From: Planctomicrobium sp.
Lineage (GTDB): Bacteria; Planctomycetota; Planctomycetia; Planctomycetales; Planctomycetaceae
Length of the DNA stretch: 8,197 nucleotides
NCBI GenBank assembly: GCA_029259835.1
Contig: JAJDEL010000351.1
Location: 1 to 8,197 of the forward strand
Reading direction: 5' to 3'
The notes under the pieces were generated by a model, which searched no databases, had not been told where the DNA came from, and saw only the letters and a program-made list of their open reading frames with translations. Positions 5,821 to 8,197 of the stretch are shown in pieces; positions within the stretch are counted from its first letter, which is position 1, and each line of letters begins with the position of its first letter. The position numbers and the translations under genes are program-made.

Positions 5821-6870
5821 TTAGGTACCTGGTGGAACACCAATTTCCGTGTCTGGATGGAATGAGTACCATGCGAACCAGTAGGTATAAACGCTCTCGA
5901 CACCCGGAGACGCCTCAACAACTCTCAGTGATCGAGCTTCAGAATCGTATTTCAGAGTGACTTGATCTTTGCCGAGTTTTCGTGTGATTGTCTGGTCCCC
6001 TTCTACCTTTGCAAAGTCTTCGATTCGATACGCGAGAACGTGGTTGGCACTTCTGAGACCCAACATTGGTGTGAGAGGCGTAAATTGGTTGCTTTGTGGT
6101 TCGACTGGGAATTGAACTTGCCCTTCTCTCCGGTACTTATCGTACGGAGAAAACATATAACTAAGTTCATGACCGGTTTGGAACGAAAGCACCTTTGTCG
6201 TCGGATGCCGATTGACCCATTCGCTCCAAGTCGTCACCTCAAACGGCAGCAGTGAAAGAGATGTCCCCGCATACTCTCCAGAGACACTCGCAGCACCAAT
6301 CTGAGTCCAAAGGGACTCAGTCGTTCGGTCATAAAGCAACAAATTACTTTTGTACAGCAGACCCGACACTCCGAATTCCAGCGTGCGACCACCAACTCGT
6401 CGATTCATGACGACGGCGGAATCACATAGCGGGCAATAAGTCACCACAAACTGCTTATCACCAAGTTCGTCATTCACAACTTCATGGCGTTCGAGAATCA
6501 ACAAAGGATACGCTCGCGGTTCCCCCTCGACCACAAGTCCCACGACCCGATCACTGCCATGTAGCTGATTCGCGTCTGCCACTGATATCATTTTAGGCAT
6601 CGTTAACGCCGCGATGTCATCTTTTCCTGCACCAGCGGTTGTGAGTTCTGACTGAGGAATCTTGCACTCGTCGAAGTCAAAGGTCTCAAACGGACTCAGG
6701 AACGCGTCACTGGAACTCTTCTCATTCGCTTCAAAGAGTTCAGCAACTTGCTGCCATGGCATGACCACTCCAGAAGCAATCGCCACAATGATTGCCAAAG
6801 CAAACAACATGAATTGTCGAGACTTGCGAACGGAATCAAATTTTGAGTTAATGTCCAAAAAACTCTCCAC
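5821..6870 (-). CDS. DUF3179 domain-containing membrane-anchored protein
   Basis: A 349-residue protein with a basic N-terminus (K10, R15, K16, R18) and a membrane helix at about 20-38, which predicts an N-in anchor and a periplasmic domain. The body matches DUF3179, a family with no established function. Visible hallmarks are the RHEVVND segment (128-134), TYCPLCDSAV (144-153), the SGLLYKSNLLLYDRTTESLW block (169-188) and a terminal YWFAWYSFHPDT (330-341). The two cysteines of CPLC (146, 149) could bind metal or form a disulfide; C69 is the only other cysteine. The start is uncertain. GTG at 6870 has no ribosome binding site, TTG at 6858 has GGAG six bases upstream, and ATG at 6810 would remove the basic N-terminus. 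A terminator-like hairpin follows the gene, then the unknown CxxC membrane protein. A CRP-type site lies about 170 bases upstream. Confidence 0.9.
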   Translation of the reverse strand: MESFLDINSKFDSVRKSRQFMLFALAIIVAIASGVVMPWQQVAELFEANEKSSSDAFLSPFETFDFDECKIPQSELTTAGAGKDDIAALTMPKMISVADANQLHGSDRVVGLVVEGEPRAYPLLILERHEVVNDELGDKQFVVTYCPLCDSAVVMNRRVGGRTLEFGVSGLLYKSNLLLYDRTTESLWTQIGAASVSGEYAGTSLSLLPFEVTTWSEWVNRHPTTKVLSFQTGHELSYMFSPYDKYRREGQVQFPVEPQSNQFTPLTPMLGLRSANHVLAYRIEDFAKVEGDQTITRKLGKDQVTLKYDSEARSLRVVEASPGVESVYTYWFAWYSFHPDTEIGVPPGT

Positions 6871-7121
6871 AGGTGGAGACGGTCAGTTTAAGTAAGAACA
6901 CACAACTGTCTCCAACTCCAAAATTCACGAGTCGCTAACTCGCAATCAGGGAAGACGCTTCAACGGCTGATTGTTCATTGATGATTGATCACCAGTATTA
7001 AGCAAGCTAGATGACACTGAGTCGCCAGTTCTGTGAAGTAAGTCACATTCACAACGACCGACTGTACTGAATTCGTTGCAAATAGGCACTCCTAAATTCA
7101 ACAACTTCATTTTCCACAATT
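6871..7121. other. Intergenic region between the cyclase and DUF3179 genes
   Basis: These 251 bases hold the CRP-type site at 7032-7047 and a small minus-strand hairpin (CGAGT/ACTCG arms, 6928-6942) followed after two bases by AATTTT, which might be a weak terminator. GGAGAC (6875-6880) and GTCTCC (6908-6913) form a further 6-bp inverted pair near the DUF3179 start. I see no convincing -35/-10 pair for the DUF3179 gene and no gene here. Confidence 0.5.
7032..7047. promoter_or_regulatory. Candidate CRP/FNR-family operator, TGTGA-N6-TCACA
   Basis: TGTGA (7032-7036) and TCACA (7043-7047) are separated by exactly six bases, the core consensus of the enterobacterial cAMP-receptor protein site. 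A further TTCACA follows at 7048-7053. The site lies 75 bases past the stop codon of the nucleotide cyclase gene and about 170 bases upstream of the DUF3179 start, so DUF3179 is the likely target if it is functional. Ten matched bases at fixed spacing are rarely met by chance in a window of this size. Whether a planctomycete regulator uses the same recognition sequence is unknown. Confidence 0.4.
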
Positions 7122-8197
7122 CTACTTCACCGTTAGCGGAATCACTCCAGACCAATCCTTTGGCGGCTCTGGTCCGTGATCTTCAAGGAATGCCTTGAGG
7201 AAGGCGCTGGGACCGTCTGATTCTGGTGATGGTTGAAGAATTTCTGCGGCTTTGCCCCACTCTCCATCCTGGACAGCCGTTAACGCCTGATCGTACTGGC
7301 GGTGAATTTTGTTTTGCTGCGGAGTGGTCTTTTGTGACGGCGGGATGAGTTCGTAAACTTCGACCGGCGTGTCCATTCCTTTCGGGAAAACTTTTGCGAG
7401 TTTTCTGGAGCGCATGAAGTCTTCGGAAAAATGCTCACGAAGAAATTTGACCGTTGCGACATCAATGCAAATCGGCACGCCAAACTGACGTGTCATTCCT
7501 TCCAATCGGGCGCCGCGATTGACGACTGGCCCAAAGACGCCGACCTTGGCTTGTCTGCGAGTTCCAATTTGACCAACGATTGCACGTCCATGCGCGATTC
7601 CGATTCCGATCGCAAACCCTTCCAGGAGTTTGCCGTGCGAACGCTGCATGAGATCGAATCGGTCGAGGATTTTCAGCGCTGCTTGAATTGCCGGAAAAGG
7701 ACCATCTTCGAGATCAACCGGCCAACCCCAGAACCCTAATGCAGAATCTCCCTGAAAGTCAGCGATAGTTCCATCGTAGTTGAGAATGCCATCAGCCATC
7801 GTCTCCAGTATGAGATTCACTCCACCCAGAAGCGACATGAGGTTATCAAGCGACTGTTCCGTCTTTCGGGAGAAACCATGTACATCGCAAAACAGCACTG
7901 TCACTTCTCTCTCGTGCGGTTGAAGAGAGCTTCCCGTAGCATCTCCTAGAACGTTCTCGACGACTTTTGGAGAGAGAAACGAGCTGAGCTGTGTCTTCTG
8001 TTCTTGAAGTGAACGGATTTGCCGAACGGAACCAATGAACTGCGCGACCAGTTCGGTGAAACGCAAGTCGGCATGAAGTCGATCTTCAACAACTTGAGGT
8101 TCATCTTCCTCGGTCTCTAATCCAGAAACGTATAGGCACCAGCCTTCGCAGGACTGACCTCGAATCGGTGCGGCGAATCCCCAACCTAATTCTTCGG
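7122..8197 (-). CDS. GAF plus class III adenylate/guanylate cyclase protein (5' partial)
   Basis: The visible C-terminal 357 residues continue in frame to the right edge, so the start lies outside. Residues 1-25 (EELGWGFAAPIRGQSCEGWC and on) look like the end of a GAF sensor domain. A signalling helix (about 44-80) leads through FLSPKVVENV into the cyclase domain (about 92-285). Metal-binding aspartates are D104 in LFCDVHGFS and D150 in DFQGDSALGFWG. N226 and R230 in VVNRGARLEG fit the transition-state pair. The substrate-specifying positions, normally Lys and Asp or Thr, appear to be D146 and G219. About 70 residues with a short helical, TPR-like stretch follow (EWGKAAEIL, 312-320). Such proteins make cyclic AMP or GMP in response to a signal, and planctomycete relatives often carry an N-terminal FHA domain, which may lie outside the window. 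A TTG at 8066 is not the true start because the frame is open upstream. The catalytic product cannot be assigned. Confidence 0.9.
   Translation of the reverse strand, partial: EELGWGFAAPIRGQSCEGWCLYVSGLETEEDEPQVVEDRLHADLRFTELVAQFIGSVRQIRSLQEQKTQLSSFLSPKVVENVLGDATGSSLQPHEREVTVLFCDVHGFSRKTEQSLDNLMSLLGGVNLILETMADGILNYDGTIADFQGDSALGFWGWPVDLEDGPFPAIQAALKILDRFDLMQRSHGKLLEGFAIGIGIAHGRAIVGQIGTRRQAKVGVFGPVVNRGARLEGMTRQFGVPICIDVATVKFLREHFSEDFMRSRKLAKVFPKGMDTPVEVYELIPPSQKTTPQQNKIHRQYDQALTAVQDGEWGKAAEILQPSPESDGPSAFLKAFLEDHGPEPPKDWSGVIPLTVK

Noticed and set aside
6946..7155. 69-residue minus-strand ORF between cyclase and DUF3179
   Set aside because: It overlaps the cyclase 3' end in another frame, spans the CRP-type site and has no domain.
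7280..7483. 67-residue minus-strand ORF inside the cyclase gene
   Set aside because: A shadow of the cyclase in another frame; basic, low-complexity translation.

Overview
The window looks like a piece of a planctomycete chromosome of medium GC. The grounds are a GAF plus class III cyclase protein of a type common there, a DUF3179 protein, a secreted multihaem cytochrome paired with an outer-membrane barrel protein, and a REP-like doublet built on GGTCCGC/GCGGACC. This taxonomic call rests on recalled family and repeat distribution, not on a marker gene. Nothing in the window points to a phage, plasmid or insertion sequence.

Layout, left to right. (1) Positions 1-695, minus strand: the N-terminal 231 residues of a membrane-anchored FAD/NAD(P)H oxidoreductase, whose C-terminus lies off the left edge. 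(2) Positions 696-1376: 681 bases with no convincing gene. This is the divergent upstream region of the reductase and the cytochrome; it holds a good Shine-Dalgarno and weak promoter for the reductase, a perfect 10-bp palindrome and several inverted repeats. (3) Positions 1377-3239, plus strand: a secreted pentahaem c-type cytochrome of cytochrome c554 type. (4) Positions 3253-3315: a REP-like inverted doublet. (5) Positions 3371-5101, plus strand: an outer-membrane beta-barrel (porin or alginate-export-like) protein. (6) Positions 5123-5761, minus strand: a single-pass membrane protein of unknown function carrying a CxxC, convergent with the barrel gene. (7) Positions 5775-5804: an intrinsic-terminator-like hairpin on the minus strand. 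(8) Positions 5821-6870, minus strand: a membrane-anchored DUF3179 protein. (9) Positions 6871-7121: an intergenic region with a perfect CRP-type TGTGA-N6-TCACA site. (10) Positions 7122-8197, minus strand: the C-terminal part of a GAF plus class III nucleotide cyclase protein, whose N-terminus lies off the right edge.

How the parts may work together. The reductase, cytochrome and barrel could form a redox module: NAD(P)H oxidation at the inner membrane, a periplasmic multihaem carrier or catalyst, and an outer-membrane channel. A porin-cytochrome electron conduit or a nitrogen-oxide reaction of c554 type are both possible, and neither is shown by the sequence. The right half pairs a nucleotide cyclase with a CRP-type operator in the adjoining intergenic region, in front of the DUF3179 gene, which suggests (but does not prove) local cyclic-nucleotide control. 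The cyclase keeps its metal-binding and transition-state residues but lacks the usual substrate-specifying pair, so its product nucleotide cannot be predicted.
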